Shown here piece after piece: positions 20,622 through 34,304 of a stretch of DNA of 64,000 nucleotides. Origin of the DNA: Gloeophyllum trabeum ATCC 11539. Its lineage: Eukaryota; Basidiomycota; Agaricomycetes; Gloeophyllales; Gloeophyllaceae. The DNA lies in NCBI RefSeq assembly GCF_000344685.1, contig NW_006920414.1:642714-706713 (forward strand), in the 5' to 3' direction. A program made the translations under genes and the position numbers. Position 1 is the first letter of the stretch. Every line of letters begins with the position of its first letter. Below the pieces are notes generated by a model that was given only the letters and a program-made list of their open reading frames with translations, was not told the origin of the DNA and did not search any database.

Positions 20622-22604
20622 AGAAATTCAGCAGTAACTGGTGGATTCGAGAGCGAGTGCAGCATTTGTAGGACGAGTGGGGGACATGACGTCGTGATGT
20701 CATCCCGAATTAGGGCAGACCCTAACCTTAAACGCCTCCGGGGTCGGCGTCGGCAACCCCTCCCAATCAAACTCCGTCTCGCGTGTCACGCTTCAGCCAC
20801 ACCAGCCAAATCCTGGATGCAGCTGCACTCTCAAATGAGGAGGCACAGGAAAATAGAGGAACAGTCTTGATATATTCTCTTATATAGCTTCAAATCAGCC
20901 TTCCGGTTAGAATGTTTGGATGCCCCCAAGAGCCATGCTCGGGATTTGCCGAGACGTGTTTATTACCGCGTTAAGTTGGGCGCGCTTGGAGGGTAGAACG
21001 CGTCACTCCTGGCAGGATTAATGCATCAACATGGATAGCAGCCAGTAATTGGAGGACATATCCTTTCAGTAGTATAGAACACACTCATTAGGTGACACTA
21101 ACCCAGTGTCTGAAGCCTCGGGCAAGGAATCCTCACTCATTCACATCTCCTATACTGCACTAACTACTAGGGGGTTGACTGATGCTTGTTCTCACAGTAC
21201 ATCAGCACTTCCGTAATAGTGGTATCACTTATACCGAGGGAATGGGCTATGCAACCCCAGGTACACTAAAGGCGGCCTCTGGCGCTTCGTTCGAGTGTGC
21301 CAACCATCACGGTTACGCGGACATTTGTCTGGCAGACGTTGCCGACCACATGTCTTGCAATTGCTCAGAGTTGCCCACCTTGACCTTGACCTTGACCTTG
21401 TCATTGTAAAGGCCATGTTGGATTTCGGGAGTCGGGATCGAGCTTGCGAGCTCGCGCCGTGTTGCGCGTGGTCAGGGGGGACCGCCGCAGGCGGGCCCGA
21501 CTGATAAGGTGATAAGAAAATTCATATATATTCGTCCTATCTACTCGATGTCCTGTACGCGATTGCCCCTTCGGGCAACCGACCGCCTGGGGCAAACGCG
21601 CTCGTCTTCCGTTTGCTTGGAATATTTCAACAGGCCAAATATTGGAAAGATTAATCTCTTGATGCCTTCTGGAAGCGTCATAGTGAGTTTGGGTGATTTT
21701 TGCATCATGGGACCCATTGGCCAGGATGCAAGCTGCTCAAACAGCCCTCCACTATTCGATCACTTTTCACTACACGTCCTGAGGTCGCATTTCCAACCCA
21801 GGCGCGTCTTCCCTCAGCCAACCATAGATACCGACAAATCCCTCTCCTCACGGTCCGTGGGACCCTCCCGTCGCCCTTCTTCACTGCGAATATCCTGACA
21901 GCCGATCCCCTCCACATACACACGAGGAAGGGGTCCCCGCCTTTATACAGAGCGGGTAACGGACGACCGCGCAAGGGTGCAACGTTGTAGAGACATCAAG
22001 TGAGGAGCGCCGACGGGGCCTCGCTTGGTACGACAGGGCTGGTCTAGGCGACCTTGCGATGCCCTAGCTATTCACGACGCTCACGACTGCCCAACACGCC
22101 CTTTTCTGTTGTCTTTTCGCTCTTCTACTGAAGTCCCCCAGTGGGCGGAGGACAGCACCGAGCTGATAGACCGCAGAAAGGGACCCCGCGCAGCGTCTCC
22201 CGGACCGTCTCTCACCACTGTCGCGCTATAAACAGATTTCAGCCCAAGTATAGCGCAGTTCTATCCTGCCGCGGCCGTCTGGAGACGCTTTTAGCAGAAC
22301 ACATCAACATTATTTCTTACCAGCTCGATGCGCCGACTCTCTGCACTGAAGCCGAGCACGCAGCGGTCAGTGAGCCTCCCTAGGATATCTATGCTCCCGG
22401 CTCAGGTTTACCAACACTCTGCGGAAAGAACAGCTTTGTCTCCAGCGACATGCGTGGCCGCTCTGGGACAGAACAGTGCTCACTTAACTGCCCTGTGTCA
22501 GATGTGAACGATAACCGGATGGGAACCCAGGAGAAGCACGCTGGGAGAAACTATAACACTGCCTTCCAACACCTCCCGCTCCTCCATCTCAGCACAAACC
22601 CGCG
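20622..22604. other. Long intergenic region with a hexanucleotide microsatellite
   Basis: Almost 2 kb between divergent genes. It holds a (CCTTGA)n-type tract at about 21377-21402 and a TATATAG near 20880. No splice-supported exons were found. Confidence 0.5.
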
Positions 22605-24514
22605 ATGTCCCACGGCAAGCAATTCACCCTCTACACGCACAAGGTACGCTCGCCACCTCTCCCTCCTTGTACTGAGAGCAAAAGGATCCCAGGGCGGACC
22701 GAATGGGTGGAAAGCCGCCCTCCTCCTTTCCGAGCTCGGGCTCTCCTACGAGTCTATTTACCTTGACTTCGAGCGCGGCGAGCAGAAGACTTCGCCGCAT
22801 GTGGACCTGAACCCGAATGGGCGGATACCGACTATCGTGGACCATGGGTGCGTCCTGTGCTCACCCTGCGTTCATGCGGAATGAGATGGTGGATCAAGGA
22901 ACAATGACTTCGTCCTGTGGGAGTCGAACGCGATCTTGCTCTACCTTGCCGAGCGGTACGACCCTGACCACACGCTCAGCGCGAGCACCGACGCGGACAA
23001 GGTGCGTGTTTTCCAGCCCACCCGCCTCCCCTCTCTCCCCTTCTCGCATACAGTGCACCATAATTGATCCTAACGCGCGGACGAAGTACAAACAGCTCCA
23101 ATGGCTCTTCTTCCAAGCCTCGGGCCAGGGCCCCTACTTCGGCCAGCTGGGGTGGTTCAGCTGGTATCATCACGAAAAGTACTTCTCTCCCTTCCCGCCG
23201 TCTATATACTGTGCTGGGTGTGATATGGAGACTAATAAGGACGACTGATAGGGTGCCCTCGGCCATCGAGCGGTACGCAGCCGAGGCCAAGCGCGTGCTG
23301 GGCGTCCTGGACGGGGAGCTCGCCAAGCGAGAATGGCTCGTCGGGGATAAATACACCATTGCCGACTTGGTGAGTGCGTCGCTCCCTCCCTCTCTTCCCT
23401 CCGCCCCCGCCCCCCCCCNCCCCCGCTCTCCTGACATATCGACAGTCCTTCACTCCCCGTGGACGGTNNNNNNNNNNNNNNNNNNNNNNNNNNNNNNNNN
23501 NNNNNNNNNNNNNNNNNNNNNNNNNNNNNNNNNNNNNNNNNNNNNNNNNNNNNNNNNNNNNNNNNNNNNNNNNNNNNNNNNNNNNNNNNNNNNNNNNNNN
23601 NNNNNNNNNNNNNNNNNNNNNNNNNNNNNNNNNNNNNNNNNNNNNNNNNNNNNNNNNNNNNNNNNNNNNNNNNNNNNNNNNNNNNNNNNNNNNNNNNNNN
23701 NNNNNNNNNNNNNNNNNNNNNNNNNNNNNNNNNNNNNNNNNNNNNNNNNNNNNNNNNNNNNNNNNNNNNNNNNNNNNNNNNNNNNNNNNNNNNNNNNNNN
23801 NNNNNNNNNNNNNNNNNNNNNNNNNNNNNNNNNNNNNNNNNNNNNNNNNNNNNNNNNNNNNNNNNNNNNNNNNNNNNNNNNNNNNNNNNNNNNNNNNNNN
23901 NNNNNNNNNNNNNNNNNNNNNNNNNNNNNNNNNNNNNNNNNNNNNNNNNNNNNNNNNNNNNNNNNNNNNNNNNNNNNNNNNNNNNNNNNNNNNNNNNNNN
24001 NNNNNNNNNNNNNNNNNNNNNNNNNNNNNNNNNNNNNNNNNNNNNNNNNNNNNNNNNNNNNNNNNNNNNNNNNNNNNNNNNNNNNNNNNNNNNNNNNNNN
24101 NNNNNNNNNNNNNNNNNNNNNNNNNNNNNNNNNNNNNNNNNNNNNNNNNNNNNNNNNNNNNNNNNNNNNNNNNNNNNNNNNNNNNNNNNNNNNNNNNNNN
24201 NNNNNNNNNNNNNNNNNNNNNNNNNNNNNNNNNNNNNNNNNNNNNNNNNNNNNNNNCCCGCCCGCCCCCCCCCCCCCCCCGCTCTCCTGACATATCGACA
24301 GTCCTTCATCCCCTGGACGGTGACCGGCGCCACCGGCCTCATCCCGGGGTACGACGTCAGCGCGGAAGCGCCGCATGTCGACAAGTGGCTGCAGCGCATG
24401 CTCGCCAGGCCGGCGGTACGAGCGGTGTACAAGGAGAAGGACACGATCAGGGCCGCGAGTGGGGGGACGGCTGTGTGGGACCGGAATTTGGTTCACGGGG
24501 AGAAGGCGGAGTGA
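22605..24514 (+). CDS. Ure2/GstA-type glutathione S-transferase
   Basis: Model join(22605..22643, 22693..22847, 22899..23001, 23087..23178, 23252..23369, 24302..24514), 239 residues, frame intact if the N gap is ignored. The N-terminal thioredoxin fold shows FTLYTHK, GGPNGWKAALLLSELGL, VDLNPNGRIPTIVDHG and the glutathione-binding WESNAILLYLAERYD. The all-alpha C-domain shows LQWLFFQASGQGPYFGQ, YAAEAKRVLGVLDGELA, REWLVGDKYTIADL and WLQRMLARPAV. These cytosolic enzymes conjugate or reduce with glutathione; the Ure2 name denotes the family, not nitrogen control. The 5' part of the last exon appears on both sides of the gap. Confidence 0.88.
23468..24256. other. Assembly gap (789 N) with overlapping flanks
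   Basis: Both flanks contain a poly-C tract followed by the same GCTCTCCTGACATATCGACA intron end and the same start of the last GST exon. One further N lies at 23419. The left flank has one-base insertions (CACTCCCCGTGG versus CATCCCCTGG) typical of poor reads. Confidence 0.9.
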
Positions 24515-24948
24515 GTGGAGGGGGAAGTGGGAGGTGGGAGGTGGGAGTTGGGAGTTGGAAGTTGGTGATGATGGAATGCGGGTTGGGCGCAGCAGAGCGG
24601 TATCGCTGATTGGCAGTAAAGTGAGGTTTCTTGAATGTACTCAACGGTATGTCTACAGACGATGATGTTCAGCAGAATAGGGGATGCTTATGTTTATCTC
24701 GTTCAGGACTGGAGTACCGCTCTGCCGTGGTGCCACCCGGACCAAGGCGCCTCAGCACAGTAATGACCATATCAATAAGGTTGAATTCCACCTTTCGTAA
24801 AGATACATTTTTTGCCATTTGCTTTGTTACTTCTCCGTCACTTCTCTATGTTAGCAACACAGTCCGATACCCAAGTAAATGAAGATGTCTGAGAGCAGGT
24901 GGTAAGCGACGACGAATGACCAGCGACTGACTAGCTAAGTCCTGTACC
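24515..24948. other. Intergenic with a short G-rich minisatellite
   Basis: 434 bp between convergent genes. At about 24520-24565 there are repeats of GGGAGGTG/GGGAGTTG. Nothing else is recognised. Confidence 0.5.
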
Positions 24949-26892
<1,944 letters not shown>

Positions 26893-27539
26893 CGATGGTG
26901 AACGTTCGCTGAGCCGTTCTGGAGCATTGCAGGGCCTCCTATATACTTTCTGCTATCGAGATTCATATCGGTGATGTCACGAGCAACGTGACTTGAAGAA
27001 GCGTTTCACGTGATTGAACGCGTCTGTGGCTTCTGAATTTTTTGCTCTTCTAGATCTTTCCTTCGAGCTGAGCACTTTTGACTCAAAAAAAATTCGCGGT
27101 CGAGTTATGTGGACACATCTGTCAGGCTTGTCATAGCATCAAGCCGACTTAGACTGGTAAGTCTATACCACATGGTTCGCTTCGAAAGGTCACCCTTTTG
27201 ACGATGGAATGAGGAGATAGTCACGCGAACGGTATTGTATGCAGAGTAACATGCACCCTTCCCATGAATATGCTCCAGGATTGCTTGGATTCCTCTGATG
27301 GATCTGAGAAAGTACAGATATATCCGACTTGGAATCGTTCAATTTCTCAGATTTCTATCCGAACATAACCCGAAGCGAACGTGCCAGTGCAACAATAGAG
27401 GAATTTTAGGGAATCGATCTGACCGTAGCCGTGTAAAGAGTACAGAGCGTATACTACCTTCTCAACGCTCAGATTCCTGGACGCTTGACAATCTCCGTTC
27501 CTACTGAAAGTCTATGGTGGCAGCAATCTGCCCTCGTCA
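26893..27539. other. PGM2 promoter and 3' flank of a BTB gene
   Basis: 647 bp. The TATA box of PGM2 is near 26940-26947 (minus strand). No exon or repeat is seen further left. Confidence 0.5.
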
Positions 27540-28514
27540 TCAAACATCGTAAGGGAACTTTCGCCTGAGAAAAATATCAACACTCACCTCTAAAACTGCC
27601 TTGTCAACTCTTGCGGCGAGAATCCGATTGAAGGCCGTCAGGTCTTTAAGGCCTTTGCCGAAATCCCGACAGAAGGAACAGTGACTTGATGCGATATTAT
27701 ATGCCGCGTTAGCAAATAACCGCGGACTGGTCACCTCCATCCCACAAGGAGCCCTCATCAACTCTTGTCCGATGCTGGCCATATAGGTGTCCCACCATGC
27801 TCTGGGCCACACCATGACACCTTGCACATTGATTTCCCTCGAGCTTTGGCTACACTGCGAACAGGAGAAAAAAGCCCAACTCCTCTGGATTGTGTCGCAT
27901 TCCGACATCCATGATAGATTCGTGACGACCGAGCTTGCGGACACTGAAGCTTTATCCTTCAGTTCCCACAAAGCACGGGTCGCTGAGGCGGTGATACTCC
28001 TGAGCTCCCTCACGTTAGGCCCCGGCAGACCCTTGTAGCACGTATACATGGCGGCTACCCTGGTCTCCTCCTCGAAACCGTGATAGCAGGTTATCGCAAA
28101 GACCCGCAGCGGTTCTTCCTCCAGGAAGACCTGCGATACAAGCTTCTTGCGTAACAGCTCCAGCACACTCTCCATTTGGTACTTCACCGCGGCCTCAAGC
28201 ACTGGCTTGAGCGCATCCAATGTTTCCAGGGCCGGCGGAGCGACGGGATAGACAAGCCGGAGCAGCTTGTCGATCGTCTCGCTGTCTTCCGACACTGAAA
28301 TCACCGTGCGGCTCTGAGTCTCTCCACCATGGTCTCCGACTTTGGCATCGGGAGACACTCCCATGCTTTCGGCCTCGGAGGCGTCGTTGTGCAGCGGTGA
28401 TGCGATGGCGAGGATGGCCTTGTGGACCAGGAAGTCGACGCCGTCGGTGGTGCGGAAAATGAGGTCTGCAGAGTCCCTGTCGAAGGGAGGGCTGGCGGTG
28501 CGCATGGTCGACAT
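27540..28514 (-). CDS. BTB/POZ-domain protein 1
   Basis: Intronless as drawn, 324 residues from MSTMRT. The BTB fold starts at PPFDRDSADLIFRTTDG and VDFLVHKAILAIASP. It continues through an acidic Ser-rich loop to TIDKLLRLVYPVAPP and KYQMESVLELLRKKL, the typical layout of the Agaricomycete BTB expansion. BTB domains dimerise and often link substrates to Cul3 ligases; a specific role is unknown. The C-terminal half has CSQC and, about 50 residues later, CSFC. Near the end, GAG is followed by GTGAGT, so a small 3' exon may exist downstream. A frame-preserving choice would be an implausibly short 23-nt intron. Confidence 0.75.
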   Translation of the reverse strand: MSTMRTASPPFDRDSADLIFRTTDGVDFLVHKAILAIASPLHNDASEAESMGVSPDAKVGDHGGETQSRTVISVSEDSETIDKLLRLVYPVAPPALETLDALKPVLEAAVKYQMESVLELLRKKLVSQVFLEEEPLRVFAITCYHGFEEETRVAAMYTCYKGLPGPNVRELRSITASATRALWELKDKASVSASSVVTNLSWMSECDTIQRSWAFFSCSQCSQSSREINVQGVMVWPRAWWDTYMASIGQELMRAPCGMEVTSPRLFANAAYNIASSHCSFCRDFGKGLKDLTAFNRILAARVDKAVLEVSVDIFLRRKFPYDV

Positions 28515-29090
28515 ACGTGCGGATGGCGGATACTGAGTGAAGTGGTTAACAGGCGTGCAGCTTATGGGCATGGCAATCCTGAGGCGATATTTATCTGACT
28601 CGACTTCCACACGTGTACACCCTGAAACCTAATTTTGTCAGCTACATAATGATGGCGGGTAGAAGCGTACGAGACGACCGAGCCTGAGGAGACCGAGATC
28701 CTGAGCGTTGTGCGCTCGATCAAGTCCGTGCTGTGAAATATTAACACAGGATTCGGCCATCTCAGACCAGAAGAGGTACGTTTGTAGGATCCCTGGCTAG
28801 CAAGTAGCAGGGGGCACCGATCATCTGCGACTCGAAGGTTCTACCGCAATGTTCTCTTAGGTCTGACGTGAGACATTCACACCGAGCCTTGCCCCGCAAG
28901 GAGGCGCGACTCTGCAGGCCCAGCCATAGAACAACATGAGGTTCAAGTAAAGGTGCTAAGGACGGGCCGGATTAGAACCAGATCATCGCAACCCCATTAA
29001 CAGAGAGTCGCAGCCAGTATGGATCTCCCTTGCAGGACGGCTCCCACCTCCGTTCCTTCAGGTTCTAAAGAAACCTGTTCGACGATATTT
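28515..29090. other. Intergenic, promoter side of BTB gene 1
   Basis: 576 bp upstream of BTB gene 1 and downstream of the BTB pseudogene. No further exon is supported. Confidence 0.5.
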
Positions 29091-30036
29091 TCATCTATCT
29101 CGAGAGGCAAGAGAGCCAAATGGAATACTCACTTGCGACACAGCATCGTCTATTTTCTGAGATAGCTGAAGGCTCAGAAGGTGGAGATCCCGAGCACTGC
29201 CCGACTCAAAGACCCCACAGCTCACCGCCGACTCCTGAAGAGACCTGTCATGGCAGAAGTCGACGGCTGATTGGCTGCAGGGATGTTCTCGCAACCTTTC
29301 CTTCAGTGCTTTGATGGATTCTACCCACCACTGGCACACCCGCACTACTCGTGACTTACAGGATCGGACCCGTCTCTGGGACTCGCAGTGTCCTTGACAT
29401 GTGAGAAAGTTCGGTCTCAGAGCTCCGGAAGGCAATTCTAGAAAGATATGCGTATCGGCGAGGCTCGCTGCAGAGTCCCCGCAATTCTCGTGGTATTGCA
29501 GGAGTCGTATGTAAGTGGTGGCGGGAATGCCCTCAAGTGCGCTTGGGCTGTCTGGATGCCACAGCTTTCTCCTCTGGAGTTGGAGTGTCGCTCTGGCTGC
29601 CGATCTAGCTTCCTCAGGTAAGTGATACAGGCATGCTAGAGTATACACCCTAAGAGGTGACGCTTCTAGGTGTTTGGGCGACGCCAGCGAGATCTGCGCG
29701 AGCGACATCAGGGGCGCCATCTCTTACTTCGTAATGGCTGCCAACAGTAACTTGATATCATTGATGTCCTCCAAGACCGGCACATGCCCCGGATAGCATA
29801 GTCGAAGTAAGGTATCCACAGTTTTCTGCTCTTCCTCCACTTCAACGACAGGCAAGGCATCTGTCTTGTGTGTATCTTTGACATCTCCAGGCTGGGGTAG
29901 AGTGAACATGCTGCTGAAGAAGGGGGAGGCTACGCTCAACATGATCTTGCAGAAACGGAAGTCGACATTGTCTCTCAACCGTATGATGATGTCTATCGGA
30001 CGCAGGACCCGCAGAGGCAGAACTTGAAGCGTTCAT
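29091..30036 (-). pseudogene. BTB/POZ-domain gene 2, disabled
   Basis: Clear BTB-type sequence in pieces. The ATG frame (30036) gives a short leader, then a one-base shift is needed to enter the DIIIRLRDNVDF segment. The frame then runs through MLSVASPFFSSMF and TVDTLLRLCYP to AAITK. There a TAA (29724..29726) stands where intact relatives have a Tyr codon (KYNM, KYQM). The same frame continues after it with LEASPLRVYTLACLYHLPEEAR to 29091. The CxxC pair of the relatives is degraded. Two independent lesions argue against a sequencing error alone. Its end, CAA followed by GTGAGT, matches the terminal donor position of the relatives. Confidence 0.7.
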
Positions 30037-30530
30037 AGTGGTAAATAGGGCGCTAGTGGGCGGATGGTTAGCTGCCTACAGGCGTAGTTATAGTCCGGCG
30101 GTAAGATACATTCGCTGGTTTTCGTGTCTTCAGAGAGAACGTCGTGCACGAGGTCTGCACGAGGTGTGAACCCACACCTTAAAGCGATTACAAGTACAGG
30201 GATCGCCAATTCATGCAGATGGTCGTCATTGGCCTTTGTATTGCCGCGAGATCAGGTGGCAGTTTGTTCCCACCGCTAATTCTAGGACAGGATGTATGTC
30301 CCTACGCGAGCGAAGCACGGGGTAATATGTGCTAGATGAATGGTCCTCGAGGCGCCGTGATGGAGAGTCTAGTTCCACTGCGGATCCGTGACTTGAATTG
30401 AGCTGAGCAATTGTTGTATTGACAGAACGGCGCAAGGAAACTTACATTTCTGACTGGGTCAGAAGCTTCTGCATCAAAAATTCTAGTTCAAGACTACCTA
30501 GAGGATGCGCATGAATTCTGCACCCTGTCG
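30037..30530. other. Intergenic between BTB genes
   Basis: 494 bp. On the minus strand a CAG near 30472 could begin a short last exon for BTB gene 3 if its GTAAGG donor (after the VVSK codons) is used. Otherwise there is nothing recognisable. Confidence 0.4.
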
Positions 30531-31457
30531 CTAAAGTTTTGCAATGGGAATCCTTACCTTCGAGACGACAGAATCAGCGTACTGAGCGAATTGCTCGGCA
30601 TACTCCACAAGTGTGGTCGTAGCAATGGCGGCTCTGCAGGACTCGCAGGACAGCGGGGTCGACATGAAGTCTTTGTCGAACGCCAAAGTACGGGCTTGCA
30701 GGATTGACGGGTGGTATGCGAGAAAACTGCAAATACTCTTCACGAGGCCAGGAAACCAGCCGTGAACATAACCGATACCCGAAATCTTGAGAGAGTTCGA
30801 CGATCCGTAGCCACACTTCAACTTGGGTAGCACGCTCGACGAAGCTAACCAATCCGTGAAGGCTGGATCAGACAGATTGAGCCCCCCAAGAGCTGTCCCA
30901 CACTTGTAGTGATAATGGAGCAATTGGGCGTACTCTCCCCCCGAAATGCAGGCTAGAGTTGGACGGGAAACGTACAGCTCATGGCGAGGGAGGCGGAGAC
31001 AAGACCGCGCAGCTGTGGCGGCTTCATTCCTGAGCTTGGCGCGCAACGCAACAGCATACACCCCTATAGGATCTTCTTCGACATGGGACATCACATCAAG
31101 TTTCACGGCACAAACCAGCCACTCCATGTTATACTTGGCAGCGAGGTCGAATAGAGCGACAGCGTCCATCAGATTCGCCGGCTCCGACGGACGCCCAGGG
31201 TAACACCACTGTAACAACAGACGGAGCATCATCTTATCCTCTGCCATCTGCACGACTGGAGGCTCTTCCGCCCCGGCCCTGGTGTCATCGGGTTGGGGCA
31301 GAGTGAGCATCCCTTCGAAGAACGGGGATGCGAGGGATAAGACGGATCTGTAGACGCGGAAGTCGACGTCGCATGAACGAAGTATGAGGTCCGCATCCGC
31401 CCTGTCGAAGGGCGGTGCAGCTATCGTGATAGGAGACTGGTGTTCGCTTGCAGCCAT
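30531..31457 (-). CDS. BTB/POZ-domain protein 3
   Basis: 308 residues. The BTB domain covers about residues 15-120: PPFDRADADLILRSCD, VDFRVYRSVLSLASPFF, MLRLLLQWCYPGRPS and AAKYNMEWLVCAVKL. It is followed by VEEDPIGVYAVALRAKLRNE and a helical region with LRLPRHELYV. The C-terminal part has KLKCGYG and CESC. It is closely similar to the gene at 32376 and is likely a local duplicate. The last codons (KVRIPIAKL) follow an AAG|GTAAGG that could be a splice donor, so the true C-terminus may differ. Confidence 0.78.
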   Translation of the reverse strand: MAASEHQSPITIAAPPFDRADADLILRSCDVDFRVYRSVLSLASPFFEGMLTLPQPDDTRAGAEEPPVVQMAEDKMMLRLLLQWCYPGRPSEPANLMDAVALFDLAAKYNMEWLVCAVKLDVMSHVEEDPIGVYAVALRAKLRNEAATAARSCLRLPRHELYVSRPTLACISGGEYAQLLHYHYKCGTALGGLNLSDPAFTDWLASSSVLPKLKCGYGSSNSLKISGIGYVHGWFPGLVKSICSFLAYHPSILQARTLAFDKDFMSTPLSCESCRAAIATTTLVEYAEQFAQYADSVVSKVRIPIAKL

Positions 31458-32375
31458 AGTGCTTGTGTGCGGGATTAGACTCTGTTATTGAGGAAGCCAC
31501 AGTATCGCCGCGCATTTATAGACAGTGGCGAACTGAGGGCACGAGGGGGGCACGAGGACTGTGGCAAGGGAACCATCGGAGTCTGTCTTGCGCGTGGAGG
31601 GAGTTAAGACGGAGGGACGAAGAAATCACTGGGCCTTCTCTGTATCCTTTGGCGGTCAATCAGACGATGCAAGAGCACCTCAGGTTAGCTGGGTTGAGGG
31701 ACCCATCCAAAGCGAGTCCAAGCATAGTCCATCCTTACCTGATCATGACATACGACTTAGCAGCGGGTTCAGATTATATGTCGAACCGTGAACGCTAGAG
31801 CGAGTCTTCCGCCGAGGGGAGACCATGAGGTCAGAAACCAAGGTCTAAGACAACATAACGATCACGCGCTAGGTCATTCCGAGACTCCTCACTAGTAGTG
31901 GTAAAGGACACTGCTCGAAGATAACAGAGTCGGCTTTCTTGGCGAATGCCTTGGCAAATGCGCTCGCAGGGTGCGCGGTATCATCGAGGGGTCTACCACA
32001 GTACGCGCACATCGCACGAGGTGCGCATTCATAAACCGAGTCTCAGGTCAGATCTGCATTGCTATCAGAACCGAATGGGTGGTTGCTCCTACCGTTATTA
32101 TTTGGACATGGTGACAGTCCCTGCGCGAACATGTAGAGGTTGGTAACAATCGCGGAGGTGGAACAGTCAACGAAACAGGCCTGCTACAAACAAGAGACCG
32201 CCAGGCAGCACACTCCTTACCAACCCGCACCTGCAAGCCGAGTAGACCTTGTTCGTAATCGGGCCTTTAGGACATAAGATGATAGATGTCCCTGGACAAG
32301 CAGGGGCACTCCGATATCAAAGGCCCAAGTCTAAGACAATCTACGGAATGGACATGGATTCAGCGCCCAGTCATA
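31458..32375. other. Intergenic with a probable relic of a BTB 3' end
   Basis: Around 31915-31975 the plus strand reads like a decayed version of the 3' ends of the flanking BTB genes (GAAGATAACAGAGTCGGC, TTGGCGAATGCCTTGGC). The block AAGTCTAAGACAA recurs at about 31840 and 32327. This suggests a third, mostly erased unit of the array. Confidence 0.35.
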
Positions 32376-33266
32376 CTATATTCTCGCAACATACACTCTT
32401 TTCTTCGAGACGACGATATCGGCGTACTGGGCGAATTGCTCGGCATATTCCAGAAGTGTGTTCGTCGCGACGGTATCGCCACAACTTTTGCAGGTCATGG
32501 GAGCCGACAGGATGTTCTTATCGAAGGTGAGAGTTCGAACTTTCAGGGTTGATGGCTGGTATTCGAGGTAGCTCGAGATGCTCTGTGCGAAGTCGCGATA
32601 CCAGGTATGATCATAATTGCGGTATGCGCATTTCATTCCGGGCAGCGGGACAGACATGGCCCACCTCATGAACTCTAGTTTGGATGGCCCAAGTTCCCGG
32701 AGTGCTTGCCCGCAATCATAATGGTACTGAAGCAGCTTGGTGTAGACGTTCACGGAAATGTGGCTGAGCATTGGGTGGTAAATGTACAGTTTGTGACGGG
32801 GAAGGCGGAGACATGAACGCGCAGCGGCTACCGCCTCGCTTTTGAGCTTGAAGCGCATCGCAACAGCATATACACCAACGGCATCTTCTTCGGCATGCGA
32901 CACCAAGTCACGCTTCACGCAGGAAACTAGCCACTCCTCGAAGTCGTGCTTCTCAGCGAATTCGAGTAGGGCAACCATGTCCGTCAGATCCTTCAACTCC
33001 AGTCGACGCCCCGGGTAGCAAAACTGCAACACAAGGTAGAGCGTCCGCTCATCTTCTGTCATCTGCACGACAGGAGGCTCACTCGCCCCGACCTTGGGAC
33101 CGGGTTGGGGCAGAGTGAACATCGTCTCGAAGACCGGGGATACGAGGGACAGGACGGACTTGTAGACGCGGAAGTCTATGCCGTCGCACGAACGGAGCAC
33201 GAGGTCCGCATCTGGCCTGTCGAACGGAGGTGAAGCGGTCTTGATCGCGGCCTGTGCTTCAGCCAT
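32376..33266 (-). CDS. BTB/POZ-domain protein 4
   Basis: 296 residues. The BTB domain has PPFDRPDADLVLRSCDGIDF, VYKSVLSLVSPVFETMF, LYLVLQFCYPGRRLE and KHDFEEWLVSCVKRDL. It is followed by AEEDAVGVYAVAMRFKLKSE and LRLPRHKLYIYHP. The C-terminus carries MKCAYRNYD and CKSC, then EYAEQFAQYADIVVSKKR. Unlike its relatives, the codons at the terminal splice position (AAG AAA AGA) offer no GT donor, so this copy probably ends as drawn. Confidence 0.8.
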   Translation of the reverse strand: MAEAQAAIKTASPPFDRPDADLVLRSCDGIDFRVYKSVLSLVSPVFETMFTLPQPGPKVGASEPPVVQMTEDERTLYLVLQFCYPGRRLELKDLTDMVALLEFAEKHDFEEWLVSCVKRDLVSHAEEDAVGVYAVAMRFKLKSEAVAAARSCLRLPRHKLYIYHPMLSHISVNVYTKLLQYHYDCGQALRELGPSKLEFMRWAMSVPLPGMKCAYRNYDHTWYRDFAQSISSYLEYQPSTLKVRTLTFDKNILSAPMTCKSCGDTVATNTLLEYAEQFAQYADIVVSKKRVYVARI

Positions 33267-34304
33267 TGCTGTGATCTGTCGGGTGCGGAATGAAGGGTGC
33301 TTGGTGCTGGGGGACAGAAGTTAACGCAGGAATGGGGGCCTTAAGTACTGGATCCAGCAGCGCAGCTCGGAGGCAGCGGCCTCAGAGAGCTGCAGTGCTG
33401 GATGCTGGTCGAGGAACGAGTCAGGCATTCGAATTCTGGAATTCGAAGACTGGACAAAGCTTCCCCAGATACAGGTGGCAGGTGTATTGGGGCAGATGAC
33501 ACTATTACAGCCTCAGCTTCCGGTATCGGTGGGGTGCCGCCGACCAGCTTAAGCAGACCATCAGTCGCACTTGGTGGTGTTTCCTCGCAGTATAGTTCAA
33601 CTAAGAAGGCCAACAGTCGGGGAATAATAAAAACAATCAGGCTAGGTCCAGGTGGCCAGTACTAGGGGCTCTAAGTCCCTCAGTCATCGGAAGCAATGCA
33701 GCGAGGTCGTGGTTCAAGCTCAAGTTCTGATCAGAGGCTATGGCCATTGATTCGAAACGTATGTACAGTATGCAGTACATCTTCTACTGGACACTCGACC
33801 TATAGCAAGATACAAAGGCGTACGAATGGGCCTAAGAGTTGCATATGGAGGCACTACTATATGAAAGTATGTAAATCCACACCACGCCCCGAGAGGAGAA
33901 CAACACTAGCGACATGCAGCCCGATCGATACATATGTGCAACGGTCCAAATTCAGAAAGAAGAGGGGAGAAACACCAAAGAACCAAAACGCGAGCGACCA
34001 CGGGAAAGTGAGTATAAGTTGAAGAATGTGCAATAAGAGTAGCAGCGTATTCGTGTGCAATTAATTTGGTTGCAATCCTAAGTAATAGGGGAAAGGCGAT
34101 AAGTCATTTGTAAGAAGACAACAACACCAGCAGCAGCGACGAGAAGGGAGAGACGGAGGGATTGTCATATACAGATGACGCGGGAAACTTGAGGTGAATG
34201 GTGACAGGGATGATATGGTGCAGGCGTTATCGTACATCTCAACTTCAAGCAGAGACAGGTGAAAGGACTTGATGGTTGTGATCGCGGCGTATCGTCGTCA
34301 GACA
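33267..34304. other. Intergenic, BTB gene 4 promoter and 3' flank of the Reg1-like gene
   Basis: 1.04 kb without splice-supported exons. A rather A-rich stretch lies at 33880-34150. No repeat was noticed. Confidence 0.5.

Noticed and set aside
23064..24609. Very long frames spanning the N run
   Set aside because: They exist only because runs of N contain no stop codons.
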